Notes under the pieces: generated by a model
What the model was told of the DNA's origin: nothing
Seen by the model: only the letters and a program-made list of their open reading frames with translations
Database searches by the model: none
Program-made: the position numbers and the translations under genes
Part shown: positions 12,942 to 24,375 of the stretch, in pieces
Numbering within the stretch: position 1 is the first letter of the stretch
Layout of the letters: every line of letters starts with the position of its first letter
Source of the DNA: Misgurnus anguillicaudatus
Taxonomy: Eukaryota; Chordata; Actinopteri; Cypriniformes; Cobitidae
DNA: 64,000 bases
Direction: 5' to 3'
NCBI RefSeq assembly: GCF_027580225.2
Contig: NC_073352.2
Coordinates: 34,459,501-34,523,500, forward strand

Positions 12942-13320
12942 ATAAAATAAACGTAATACAGCCACACAACAAACTTATGAAAATATTTTAATCGTTATTT
13001 GCATGAAAGTGTTTTAATGCTGCCACACAAAATAAATAAAAACTATCACCACAATGCTCACCACAATGATTTCCCTTATCTCATGTGTTAATATTTTTTA
13101 TTGTAACAATTTATGATTTGCAAAAATAACTGTTGCATCTGTGTAGATTAGATAAGCAATGCGCGTTGTGCACGCTATACATTATGGTCAACCATGCGCC
13201 CTTTAAAATAGCATAATGAACCACGCGCAACGCGCCACTGACTTTAGACTAGTTTTTTTTTTGGTTAGAAGCGCAATTGTTTTTTGAAACTGCAAAATAT
13301 GGATGTCAAAATGGTGCCCT

Positions 13321-13467
13321 CAGCATAACGTAGGGTTTATAGACAATTGGAAGCATTTTCGGGGGAGACCTGACCTGCTAAAGAGAGATGGCCTCCATCC
13401 ATCTCAGGAAGGAAGGGCGATTCTCTCTATAAATCTGACCAATAGTCTTACTTCGAATACAGTCTGA
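13321..13467 (+). pseudogene. L2 ORF1 C-terminal remnant (esterase-like)
   Basis: In frame from 13321 the sequence reads HNVGFIDNWKHFRGRPDLLK and then RDGLHPSQEGRAILSINL before TGA at 13465-13467. The D-G-L-H-P motif with nearby F-x-D-N-W is the C-terminal catalytic block of the SGNH/GDSL-esterase-like ORF1 found in many fish CR1/L2 LINEs. All the N-terminal part is missing because of 5' truncation, so ORF1 cannot be functional in this copy. Confidence 0.75.
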
Positions 13468-13533
13468 CTATCCAGGGTACAAGTCAGACAACAGACGGAT
13501 CGGCTTAACCGTCCATCTGTTAGCTGCCGTGAT

Positions 13534-16500
13534 ATGTCAAGATCACTTATATCCCAGCACTTCGAGTCAATCTTACCAGAATATCAACACATTTCAACTG
13601 TATCTGTTCCCCGAACAAATAAATACAGAGCACCGCTTGCCACATCTGGTACAAATCTGATTAATATAAAATTAGAAAACAATACTTTAACAGATGAACC
13701 TCGAATGTTAAAATTCGGCCTTCTTAACATTAGATCGCTTACCAATAAAGAACCTATTGTTAATGAAATAGTTACAGACCAAAACTTAGACGCACTCTGT
13801 TTAACAGAAACCTGGCTTAAAGCAGACGACTACATTAGTTTAAACGAATCCACCCCACAAGACTATTATTATAAACACGAACCTCGATTAAAGGGGAGAG
13901 GGGGTGGTGTAGCTACAATATACAACAAAATTTTTAAAGTAAACCAAAAATCTGAAGTAAAATTTAAATCATTCGAACTAATGTTGTTAAATATGGAAAT
14001 AACCGATCGTAACCACAAACAGCTCTCTTTTGCCTTAGCTACAATCTATAGACCTCCGGGCCACCATGCAGATTTCCTTAAAGAAATAGCAGATTTCCTG
14101 TCTGAGCTTGTAGTCACTGTAGATAAAGCTCTTATCGTTGGTGATTTTAATATTCATGTGGATAACCCAAAAGATGCACTAGGACGTGCATTTATGGATG
14201 TTCTAAATTCTCTCAAACAAAACGTGTCAGGGCCCACGCATACTCGTAAGCACACATTAGACTTAATTCTGTCACTCAGACTCAATATTAATGACATCGA
14301 AATATCACCTCAGAGTGATGCAGTTTCTGACCATTACCTTGTGTCATACACTGTACTTCTAGATAGGATCACTCAATCCACAACATGCTACAGATTAGCC
14401 AGAACAATAATTTCCACCACTAAAGATAGATTTATTAGCACTCTTCCAGACCTGTCCCAAATTAAACATGTAGCAGATAACTCTGACGATCTAGATATTG
14501 TAATAGAAAACCTAAACAATGTCTGTTCTAACACATTGGATGCCGTTGCTCCCATTCGAAAAAAGAGAATCAAAGAAAAACCGCCAGCTCCATGGTATGA
14601 TCATCACACCGCAGCACTCAAAAAGGCAACTAGGCAAATGGAAAGAAATTATAGAAGCACAAAGTTAGAGGTATGGCGTGCAGCATGGAAAGAGAGTGTT
14701 AAACAATACAGACAGGCTATTAAAACCGCCAGATCTACCTATCTTAGCAAGCTTATAAATGAGAATCATAATAACCCTCGTTTCCTCTTCAGCACCGTTG
14801 CAAAACTGACTAGAAATAAAGAACAAACAGAAACCAATAGTAAACTTCAACACAATAGTAACGACTTCATGAACTTCTTTTCTAACAAAATTACGGCTAT
14901 AAGGGAAAACATCGTAGCTACCCAGGCAGCCACCACTCAACCCGTTAGTTCACTTAACACTAGACTACCATACGAACATCTTGATTCATTTAAACCTACT
15001 ACAATAGATGAGCTCTCTAGACTAGTTACATCATCCAAATCATCATCCTGTATATTAGACCCCGTTCCCACAAAACTGCTTAAAGAGGTATTCCCTGTAG
15101 TGTCAACCCCGGTTCTAAATATCTTTAACTCATCGCTAGAAATAGGATACGTTCCAACAGCTTTCAAACTAGCAGTTATTAAACCGCTGATTAAAAAACC
15201 GCAGCTTGATCAGGGAGAGCTTAATAACTTTAGACCAATCTCAAATCTCCCTTTTCTTTCGAAAATATTAGAAAAGGTAGTGGCAAGCCAGTTACGCACA
15301 TTCTTGACAAATAATAGTACATATGAAAAGTTCCAATCAGGATTCAGGCCCCACCATAGCACAGAGACAGCGTTGCTTAGAGTTACAAACGACCTCCTAT
15401 TAACATCCGATCGTGGTGAAATCTCAATTCTTATATTATTAGACCTTAGTGCAGCCTTTGACACAATAGATCATACAATCTTACTCAATAGACTAGAAAA
15501 CTATGTTGGTATCAGTGGTCAGGCGCTAGCCTGGTTTAGGTCGTATCTAACCAATCGCTATCACTTTGTTTATGTAAACGAGGAAGAGTCATATCACTCC
15601 CTGGTTAAATACGGTGTACCGCAGGGATCGGTTTTAGGTCCTATCCTGTTCTCGTTATACATGTTACCTCTAGGAGACATTATCAGGAAACATAACATAA
15701 GTTTTCACTGCTATGCGGATGATACCCAGCTTTACATCTCCTCACATCCTAGCGAAACCCACCAGTTTTCTAAGCTAACAGACTGCCTTAGCGATGTTAG
15801 TGACTGGATGGCACATAACTTTCTTAAGCTGAACTCCAATAAGACAGAGATACTTATTATTGAACCGAATCGCTACAAACATAATATGTCAGATTACAAG
15901 TTGCACATAGATGGCTGCACTGTGGTGCCATCTTCCACGGTTAGGAACTTAGGTGTGATGTTCGACAGCAACTTATCCTTCGATAGTCATATCGCCAACG
16001 TCTGCCGCACAGCATTCTTCCATCTTAGAAATATCTCGAAAATACGCCATATACTGTCTACATCTGACGCAGAGAAGCTTATCCATGCTTTTATGACCTC
16101 TAGAATAGACTATTGTAACTCACTACTCGGGGGATGCCATGCAAATCAAGTAAACAAGCTTCAGCTAGTTCAAAACGCTTCCGCAAGGGTACTTACTCGA
16201 ACTAAAAAGTATGACCACATAAGCCCAATTCTGGCATCTTTACACTGGCTACCAGTTAAATATCGCATACAATTTAAAATATCACTAATCACCTACAAAG
16301 CTTTAAATGGCCTAGCACCCTCATATCTTAGAGAATTACTATCAGAATACAATCCATCACGCACACTACGGTCGCAAAATTCTGGTCTCTTGATTATCCC
16401 TAGACTATCAAAAGTGTCTAAAAGTGGAAGGTCATTTTCCTACTTAGCCCCTAAGCTCTGGAATGATTTACCAACCGATGTCCGAGAATCAGACACAGTC

Positions 16501-16554
16501 GATAATTTTAAATCTAGACTTAAAACTTTTCTCTTCAACAAAGCATTCGCATAA
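13534..16554 (+). CDS. LINE ORF2: apurinic endonuclease + reverse transcriptase (1006 aa)
   Basis: This uninterrupted reading frame encodes the enzyme that nicks target DNA and copies the element's RNA. The endonuclease domain (about residues 58-275) shows [18 protein letters not shown] (Glu near 92), GRGGGVA, GDFN (203-206) and SDH (265-267). The reverse transcriptase domain shows FRPISNL (about 565), [36 protein letters not shown] and the catalytic YADD at 727-730. The C-terminal region ([44 protein letters not shown]) is typical of the CR1/L2 group. No stop or frameshift is seen, so this copy was probably active recently. I cannot separate L2 from close sister clades without a tree. Confidence 0.95.
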   Translation: MSRSLISQHFESILPEYQHISTVSVPRTNKYRAPLATSGTNLINIKLENNTLTDEPRMLKFGLLNIRSLTNKEPIVNEIVTDQNLDALCLTETWLKADDYISLNESTPQDYYYKHEPRLKGRGGGVATIYNKIFKVNQKSEVKFKSFELMLLNMEITDRNHKQLSFALATIYRPPGHHADFLKEIADFLSELVVTVDKALIVGDFNIHVDNPKDALGRAFMDVLNSLKQNVSGPTHTRKHTLDLILSLRLNINDIEISPQSDAVSDHYLVSYTVLLDRITQSTTCYRLARTIISTTKDRFISTLPDLSQIKHVADNSDDLDIVIENLNNVCSNTLDAVAPIRKKRIKEKPPAPWYDHHTAALKKATRQMERNYRSTKLEVWRAAWKESVKQYRQAIKTARSTYLSKLINENHNNPRFLFSTVAKLTRNKEQTETNSKLQHNSNDFMNFFSNKITAIRENIVATQAATTQPVSSLNTRLPYEHLDSFKPTTIDELSRLVTSSKSSSCILDPVPTKLLKEVFPVVSTPVLNIFNSSLEIGYVPTAFKLAVIKPLIKKPQLDQGELNNFRPISNLPFLSKILEKVVASQLRTFLTNNSTYEKFQSGFRPHHSTETALLRVTNDLLLTSDRGEISILILLDLSAAFDTIDHTILLNRLENYVGISGQALAWFRSYLTNRYHFVYVNEEESYHSLVKYGVPQGSVLGPILFSLYMLPLGDIIRKHNISFHCYADDTQLYISSHPSETHQFSKLTDCLSDVSDWMAHNFLKLNSNKTEILIIEPNRYKHNMSDYKLHIDGCTVVPSSTVRNLGVMFDSNLSFDSHIANVCRTAFFHLRNISKIRHILSTSDAEKLIHAFMTSRIDYCNSLLGGCHANQVNKLQLVQNASARVLTRTKKYDHISPILASLHWLPVKYRIQFKISLITYKALNGLAPSYLRELLSEYNPSRTLRSQNSGLLIIPRLSKVSKSGRSFSYLAPKLWNDLPTDVRESDTVDNFKSRLKTFLFNKAFA

Positions 16555-16639
16555 TTTGTCTAGTAAAAGTACTTAACTCGAAATAGTTATCTGTACGGAA
16601 CAAAGCACTCGCGGTCATAACACAGATCAACCAAATAAA

Positions 16640-17190
16640 TAAATAAAAATCTTATCTTAACCTATAGTCGGATTGCGATTTTGGAACTTTCGTGTTCTTG
16701 TGAATAGTATGCCATACAAACCCGTTTGCCACTGAACCTGCATTAACGACGACAGTGGGGCTTTTGGCCTTAGTCAAACGGGTTGGCACGTATGGTTGGG
16801 TTGTGGTTTTGGCGCTTTCTTTCTATTGCGAATAGTATGCCATACAGACCCGTTTGCCACTGAACCTGCATTAACGACGACAGTGGGGCTTCCGGCCTTA
16901 GTCAAACGGGTTGGCACGTATGGTCGGGTTGCGATTTTGGCGCTTTCTTGTGTCTTGTGAATAGTATGCCATACAGACCCGTTTGCCACTGAACCTGCAT
17001 TAACGACGACAGTGGGGCCTCCAGCCTTAGTCAAACGGGTTGACACGTATGGTCAGGTTGCGATGTTGGCGTTTTTTCGTGATCTTGTAAATAGTATGCA
17101 ATATAGACCCGTTTGCCACTGAACCTGCATTAACGACGACAGGGGGGTTACAGGCCTTAGTCAAACGGGTCGACAGGTTTCATTTTCTCT
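16640..17190 (+). repeat. four tandem ~129-bp units with a conserved hairpin, L2 3' UTR
   Basis: The motif cccgtttgccactgaacctg begins at 16721, 16849, 16978 and 17108, giving periods of 128, 129 and 130 bp. Every unit has arm (a/g)acccgtttg and its partner caaacgggt(t/c), with an inner ccactg / cagtgg pairing in units 1-3 and an 18-nt apical loop. The antisense open frame 16774-17046 is a shadow of this repeat. Confidence 0.95.
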
Positions 17191-17948
17191 TAAAAATCGG
17201 AAGGTGACCCTTAGTTACCATATATACCGTCGCAGTGGGCCCCCAATTTGCAAAATCCTCAACTGTGGATAATATAATTATGCCGCAATAGTTAGTCTGT
17301 CTGAAACTAAGCTGATTCAACCACATCACTGTGTGACACTTGCATTACATGTGAACGGCCCCTACGCTAATATGATTTTGTTTTTCTCTCCCTGTCTCGT
17401 CCCTGGGTCCCATTGACCCTGAGGACAATGGGACAAACAGACCCAGTTCCGGTGGATGTGGAAGTCGGCACACCTCTGATCTACTGGTCGTCCTTCAATG
17501 TGATGCCCAGCTGATGCCTGACCAACGACCACCGGCAGGACCCGCTTAATATCCGCTTAATCTCTGCTTAATCTCTGCTTAATCTCTGCTTAAGATCCTT
17601 ATCCGTTAATATGTGTGTATATACATGTATATCTCCCAAGGGTTTTTCCCTCCTAGGACTTTTATTTTTATTTCCTCGGCTAAACAACCCGGGGTGTTTG
17701 TTTTTTTTATACTAGGGGGTTTTTTAACCCGGGGAGGTAGCCTGCTTGGGCTTAAATTAGCTTCTTCTTCTCGACGTTACAATAGTAATATGCTCGCTCA
17801 TAATGTCGCGTCATAGCCGCAGCAAATTTGACTGCTTGTGCTATTGTGTATTATGTTATGCTATCTGTCGTTTTTCTGTGCTTTTACTGCTTCTATTAAT
17901 GTAAAGCTGCTTTGAAACAATTGAGTATTGTGAAAAGCGCTATATAAA

Positions 17949-17968
17949 TAAAATTGAATTGAATTGAA
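17949..17968 (+). repeat. L2 3' terminal tail
   Basis: Short tandem attga/ttgaa units directly follow ctatataaataaaa. This is the terminal repeat that fish L2-type LINEs carry in place of a poly(A) tail, and it marks the 3' junction with the host transposon. Confidence 0.8.
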
Positions 17969-20531
17969 TAAGAGATGGTTTGCGCGGGAGCACGCCTCCT
18001 TTTTTGCGCTGAACCGCCCAGGGAGCGCAAGTTCATTCCCTAGTTTGCCGACGTGCGTCTGTGGAGGGAAAAACCCGCTGTGCGCCGGTGCAAAATACGA
18101 TACATGCGTCACTGACAAAGTCAATTGCGCTGGGCGCAAGATAGGGCCCAAAGTCTGCGTATTTATGCAGGGGGCGCATTTTTTCAAATACACCACACTT
18201 TCGCCACATTACAGATTTAAGCGCACAAAATATGCGGGGCTTGCATGATTTCATAATCTCTGCATTTTCATAGCAAAAAGTCACATATATCTTAGCAGAA
18301 AGTTGAAAAATGTTGCATTTACTTTACAAAAGCACAGCCATGTCCCCTGTAGTCATGGGAATTTTAGGAAGTGACGTAATTACGCGATAACATAATTGAA
18401 AAGCTGCAAACCCCAAACACAGTTTTTGCAAGTTCCTGCAGTTTCATCGCATAAAATTGCATAAATATGCATAAATATGCTGCATATTCCATTGCATTTT
18501 TTATGAAAACGTGCTGCAAGATCAAGGACTTTTTCCTGCAACAATCATAAAAAACCTCAGCATTTCTTTGGAAGGACTGGTTTTTCACCGCTTCTGAGTC
18601 CAACTGATGGGAAATGGGCCATAGGGAAATAACAAAAAATATCACGCTAATATAAACTTGTATCGTAATAAACTTTTAACTGTCATCAACAACCGGCAAA
18701 ACCATCCTCTCTCCGACTTAATTTTTAAACACGTGTTAAAGTATATTATGAAAAACCCTTTCATTATTCTCTTATATATCTGTGCATAATATAGGAATAA
18801 TACATAGAGGACTATTACATTTAAAAATCCATTCATTCATTCATTTATTTATTTATAATGGGACCATGCACAATTTTTAACATAAAATTTTCATTTCATG
18901 TATTGTACCGGATTTAGCCGAGGGCTAATTTTCATCCGTAGTCCCCCAGGCAGCTCAACACTAACATAACATTACACAAACAATACCTATGTTCACATAT
19001 AATAAATACATACACACATACTGTCAGGGCCATAAATAAATTAATCAATCAGTTTAACTACAACAGTCTCAGTGATTACATAATTGGTTCTTTTTTTTAA
19101 AAGATTTTAACTTCAATTTAAAAAAAACATGAGCTTTACACCCTTTAGGGTTAGGTTAGGGTTAGTGAAGTAGATTGTGTACTAAATGAAGTAGATTGTG
19201 GTTCCTTTCTGTTTAGAGATGTGTGTTTAAGTTCTGTCTTATTTCATGAAGTTTATAGAGTTGGCTTGCACGATTTTCAGTTGAAGAGCTTCAGAAATGG
19301 TCACATAGGGACCATCGATGCTTACAGGTTTTTGCGTTTCATTGGGTAAATTTTTAGGGAACGAATGTTCCAGTCCACTGGAAGGATTTTGAGATTGAGT
19401 GGGGAAAACAGGTGACAAAGTAAAATTTGTAATAAGAAAGTCTGTCTGTCCTGAAGTTCCTTCTTTAAAAATCACTTTGCTCATAAATCTCTTGTTTACC
19501 TGTTCTCTAAAGATGTGTTGCCAAAAACCTGGCAAACATTGACAAATCCAGCAATTAATCCACCAAAAGTGCTTGTCTCAACTCACTTCACTGTAAACAA
19601 ACACATCTTGTTTTCCAGGAGGATGATGCATTGCTTATTTTCATCTCTTGCCATTTTTGTATGTGGTACGGTATGCATCAAGCGGTCAGTGAGGTGTTTA
19701 AAAGACAACATCATGCTCGGGCGACACATGTTTAACAGAAGTTTTATTGCAGTGTCACGCTTTTTTTGAAGATCCTATTAGTAGTCTTGTCTCGGAGGGC
19801 TTGTTGTTTATCTTCCCTAAATGAAAAAATGATTGCATCGTCTCTCGTCCAGCGGTGGTCTTCAGGTCAGGATGAGGTCAAGCTCTCTAATGAGAATCCT
19901 TCGGTCAAGTATAGCTGTAATATATCGGCTCCATTTCAAACCCTAGGGAGCTGCCTACCTTAATGACACGTGTGGACATCCCTGAGAGACCATCACTACC
20001 CAAGCGCTGTTGTAAACAGAAAGCTAGTGGTTGCTGGGATGTTCTGGGTTTTCAGAGGAGTTTAATGTCAATACAGCCCACCTCTAAGTCACTTTGATTG
20101 TCTGTTGTTCACATAAAAGTTTAATAGGTTTCCTGTGCCACAGAATAATAATAATTTGTCCGTGTTTCCACCAAAGCGTTTATCCTTAGGCCAGTGTATA
20201 TTTTTTATATGTTTGTGATGGACTTTTATAAATGCCAGCTGCTGCCATGAAAAGATGTGCTGTATGCTTGGCTGAATGTTTTGCTGGTTGCCGAGAATTA
20301 AAAAATGTTCAACTTAGGGGTACGCTCGCTGCACTCATCATTGTCAATCATCTACCCAATTACAGTGCAGAAGAGGTGGGACAAATACCACACAAGCCAA
20401 TCATAACATCCTATTTTTACAACCATATGTCTGGGTACTATAATTGTAACCCTTGCTGGCAAAATTAGTGGGAATGCACACTGTCTAATTTTGAGCTACA
20501 GACAAAATTTGGGTGAAATTGAGCATATTAA

Positions 20532-20760
20532 CCTCCTAAGACCCGAGCTTTGGTTTGTCTTTTTTTCAGATTTCTTCCAGCTATTTTGGGGTTAGGAAGA
20601 ACCAATAAATATAATAACCAAATATTTTTCTTTGAACATGAAGCAGTGTAATTGTCCACGTTTGTGTACAACAGGTTCCAGTTGCAGAATTCATTATTAT
20701 GGTATTATTAACACCAAAAAATGTGATGTCCATGTATGTGGACATCCAGGTCTTAGGAGG
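20532..20760. mobile_element. 229-bp TTAA-flanked MITE
   Basis: The element has ends cctcctaagacc and ggtcttaggagg, a perfect 12-bp inverted repeat. TTAA is duplicated exactly at 20528-20531 and 20761-20764. It is non-coding. Confidence 0.88.
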
Positions 20761-22290
20761 TTAAGCCCTCGACTTGCGATCGCAATACTCTAAACATCAT
20801 GCATTAAACATCTAAAATCTTTATTTATACGTTTTCTTAAAGGGGTACCGTCCTAAATCCATAACCTAATACTCATATGCACGTGACATTTCGGTTTGAT
20901 TTTAAAACATGCAGGAATTAGAAAATAGGACTTGCTTGATGTTGAAAAAGTTATTAAGAGAGATCAAGTCCGGGACTTGACTGATGTTAAAGAGTTATTA
21001 AGAGCGATAAGACATGAAAACAATCTACTTCGTGCTGACTGACACATCTAAAGCATGCACAAAGATGTGCAAGCAAGCAAACATGATATATAGACATCTA
21101 CACAGAATACATTTTTAAAAATATCTGTTTTGACAAGAATTCACGCAGATATAATCTGTTATGTGTTAAGTGGATGTTTGGCTAATTGTTGGGAAAAATA
21201 TCTAATCTATCAGTTTTACCAGTGATTTAAAGTATGGATGCTGTGATTTTGCATTTGAACCCTCAAAAATCTTTAACTTGTTTTTGTCAAAATTGACTTT
21301 GCCGACTCTGTTAACTTCAAACACGTGTAGCTCTGTCAATTTTTGTCAGATTCCAACAAATCATACATTGTTTTGAACTTCTTTTTGCCAGCACAGGTCA
21401 CACTTGATAAGCAGTGACAACATTAATATTTCTATTTCCAACTGTCCATTTCTGTACCAGATGGTACCTGTACCACAAAATTAGTATTCATATTTATAGA
21501 TTAAACAAATTATTTGCAAAATCAGACAAAGCAGTAAATGCCTCTTAAGCGATGCTCTTAAGCAGCAACAGGATGCATAATTTTGGCCAAATTCAAGTAG
21601 TACTGAATGTCCTCTGTAGACTGGGCTTTCCTAAAATGCACTGCACAAATTTGTATCCAAAATGATGTTTTGAAAAGTATTTTATTCAGTGGTAGAAAGC
21701 ATGATAAAATTAGCTCCATCTCATTAAAAATGAATTATTTTACCCAACATTTGTGTCTTGACTCATTAGCTTAGCACCGTGCTAACATCAGCCTCTAATA
21801 GACTGGGCTGTAAGTGTTAGATGAGTCTCTTGTGTGCTTTACTGTGTGCGCTTCACTTTCTTTGTGACCCAGTGAGCATTAATGGACTTGCTGTGGTTGT
21901 AGGGTGTTCAAGCACTTATACGGTTCTGTTTCAGAAGGTTACTGATTGTTTAGACGGTGATGTGGCTCTCTAGAGGTTTAAATAGAGCCGGTGTGTTCTG
22001 GAATCCCGATTTTTTTTTAGAGCTGAGTGGATTGCTGCGTCTCCTGTGACCTCCTGTGACTGATTGCCATCTATACGCTTTAATTAACATCTTCACGCTG
22101 TACAGACAGCAGCTCTGAACAGCCACACACACACATACAGGACACCGCCTGAATGATGAGTTGCTATCTATTTCCCTTTCTTTGATGACGATGCTATGGA
22201 AGCTTCCTATGTAAGCAACAGGGCAACAATGTGTTTTTCACACATACGGCAAAAAAATATATTTTAAATATATTTCAAAATATACAAAAA

Positions 22291-22610
22291 ATGGTAGGGC
22301 TGCATAACAATTAATTGCAAGTAATCATTTGCAAAATAAAAGTTTTTGTTTACATCATATATGTGTGTGAACTGTGTATAATAATTTTGTGTATATATAG
22401 ATACACACACATGCATTTATAATTTTAAGAAAAAAATATTTATATATTAAGTATTTGTATATAATACTAATTATATATAAATATAAACATTTATATTCAC
22501 ATATATTTCTTAAAAACATACATTCATGTGTGTGTATTTATATATGCATAGTCGTTGTACTCATTACACAAACATATATGATGTAAACAAAAACTTTATA
22601 TATGTGTTAT
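22291..22610. repeat. foldback AT-rich repeat (tagggctgcataac type)
   Basis: It starts tagggctgcataacaatt. The block gtttacatcatatatgtgtg (about 22349) reappears reverse-complemented near 22565-22590. Copies of ttttgaaatatattttaaa-like sequence continue to about 22990 and make the stretch very AT-rich. Its boundaries on the right are not clear. Confidence 0.55.
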
Positions 22611-23037
22611 AAGATATTTTGAAATATGTTTTAAAAATGTGTTTTTCACCTATATATTTTTCAAAACATATTTTGAAATATATTTTAAAAAATAAATATA
22701 TTTTAAAGCATTTATATTCATGTCGCATTGTAAGTAAAACTTTGTATGTTACAAACCTGTAAACATAAATTTTCAAATGCATATACATTTTATACTTTAT
22801 ACATTTTATACAAACCTTTATACTTTGGCCAGGAAAAATATATTTTTTGCCGTATGGGTTGTAAAATTTGAAATGTATTTGTTGCCCTTGAAATACATTT
22901 TGAAATATATGTTAATATTTTCAAAATCAAAAATATATTTCATTAAGTTTTATTATCTACAAAATGTATTAAGCATATATTTAAAACATAGAAATGTATT
23001 TTTGGGGAACCATGGATGAATCCGTTATCTTTGACAT

Positions 23038-23290
23038 TGATGCATTTTATCCAAAGCGACTTGCATTTAAAATAGGGACGTATAACGATTAATATATAAT
23101 TATAATAAACAGTTTACACAGATATATTTAAACAAAAACTTTTATTCTGCTATAGATTAATCCCGATTAATCGTTATGCTTCCTTAATTTAAAATATAAA
23201 TTTTTCATCTGTATTTGTGTTCCCTGAGAATTGAACCCACGATCTATGCGTTGCTTACTCAGTACTCTACCAATTGAGCTACACTTTTAG
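23038..23290 (-). repeat. tRNA-derived SINE with recognisable A and B boxes
   Basis: On the - strand, 23284 to 23216 reads tagctcaattggtagag (A box) and then gggttcaattc (B box), spaced as in a tRNA. The body continues to the tccaaagcgacttgcattta block at 23050-23070. A 114-bp MITE (23073-23186) splits it. A proper acceptor stem is missing, so it is a SINE head and not a tRNA gene. Confidence 0.8.
23073..23186. mobile_element. 114-bp hAT-like MITE with perfect 8-bp duplication
   Basis: The flanks attttaaa-type octamer atttaaaa occur at 23065-23072 and 23187-23194. The ends are tagggacgtataacgattaa and ttaatcgttatgcttcctta, mostly complementary. It is inserted into the SINE above. Confidence 0.85.
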
Positions 23291-24375
23291 CCCCTGCCTC
23301 ATCTCTCACCTGCAGTATTTTTTAGCCTGTAACAACACAGTAACATTTCTTCACCATTTTCCTCAAGCGGACTGCAGTTAATTTAATTAAGCAGACTTGA
23401 CGCTCGCAGCGCTCTGCCTCATCTGTGCTTAAACCGACCTCATCGCTCACAAATGTGGGGAAGATGCCACATGGTCTTCTGTAAGAATGGCGAGAGTGTG
23501 TCTTACAGGATTAGAGTTGGCTAAAATTCACTCGGTGCTTCCTCTGCGGAGAGAAAGAGGAGATCCCCCCTCCTCCTCTCCTCTATGCCAAGTACAACCA
23601 GTACGGCTTGCACCAACCAATAACCAAAGGAGCCAGATAGATCTTTCTCTTCTGTTGCCATGGGCAACCTGTCTTCCTCCATCACTTGGTGTTACCCTCC
23701 CTCTCTCTGTCTCGTGGGCTGCTCACTGGTAGAGATCCTCTTTATTCAGGCGGCCTGACACGTTTTTGTCTGTCTGTGAGCGATTGGGATAATATGTGAT
23801 AATGAGGTTAAAAACGAGGAGATTTTAGTTTTTTGTGCCAGTCTTAGCTTGGTAACAAACTGCCTCCGTTGGGCCGGTTTACACTGAACTGCTCTTATCA
23901 TCTGAGATGAGGTGTAATTGTGGCATTCCTGTAAGAGCTACTATCTTTAATTACATTCATCTTCTCCTCTGCTATGAGAGATCAGCGCTTTCATAATCCT
24001 GCTCTTTGATGGTCTGTTTACAATCTCACACCTTCACCTGATCCCGCTTTATTCGCTCTCATTTTTTGATTTCTCATCAGGATCCAGCATTAGCTTATTT
24101 ACACCTTTCAGTGACAGGTGAATTGGGTAAAAATTACCAGCTTACTGATCATGAAAGTTTATTTTGTGGCCTGAAGAAAGGAATTATACAGCTATTCCCC
24201 CCTTAAAATTTACAGCGAACAAAACACAATATGTCGCTCCTAGCATCTTGTTAGAATGGCTACACGTTAAATTATCAACTACAGTTGTTACCAAATTTGT
24301 TACCCAGTCTGTGAAATCAGCTAAACAATTTTTTTCTAATTTCACACATAATTTAAAGAACATTCTGTGAAAATA

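Larger units (their letters stand above)
13316..17968 (+). mobile_element. L2-clade LINE, 5'-truncated, with intact ORF2
   Basis: The element starts within the 3' part of ORF1, has a complete ORF2 (13534-16554), a long 3' UTR (16555-17968) and ends with an (attga)n-type tail after gcgctatataaataaaattg, a classic fish L2 terminus. The 5' edge (about 13316) is estimated from where ORF1 homology stops. No clear target duplication was found. A 129-bp hairpin repeat array and a short 11-bp direct repeat (tctctgcttaa, about 17550-17592) lie in the 3' UTR. It is inserted in the + direction, the same as gabra2. Confidence 0.9.
12298..18149 (+). mobile_element. Myb/SANT-bearing DNA transposon with gggccctat ends, split by an L2 LINE
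   Basis: The element has ends gggccctattttaacg and caagatagggccc and is flanked by aaag on both sides (12294-12297, 18150-18153). Its own sequence is 12298 to about 13315 plus about 17969-18149, roughly 1.2 kb. The L2 LINE fills the middle. The left part encodes a broken Myb/SANT-like ORF (see the pseudogene at 12548-12941), a type often carried by PIF/Harbinger transposons. The 4-bp flank duplication is not the usual 3-bp Harbinger TWA, so the superfamily remains uncertain. Confidence 0.72.
12237..18579 (-). mobile_element. hAT-like MITE (copy 2) split by a 5.85-kb composite insertion
   Basis: The left end (cagtccctccaaaagaaacg) and right end (ttggaaggactg) match copy 1 at 8535-9013 in reverse orientation. 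Homology to copy 1 stops at 12297 and resumes at 18150 exactly where it left off, at the aaagtc(c/t)gc stretch. This proves that 12298-18149 is a later insertion. The outer element itself is about 0.5 kb. Confidence 0.85.

Noticed and set aside
16774..17046. Antisense 90-codon frame with internal repeats (VVVNAGSVANGSVWHT)
   Set aside because: It is the reverse reading of the 129-bp hairpin repeat in the L2 3' UTR; no domain or start context.
16640..17190. CRISPR-like array
   Set aside because: The whole ~129-bp unit repeats without variable spacers, in a eukaryotic LINE; it is a tandem repeat.
23216..23284. tRNA gene on the - strand
   Set aside because: A and B boxes are present but there is no acceptor stem and the body matches a repeated SINE.
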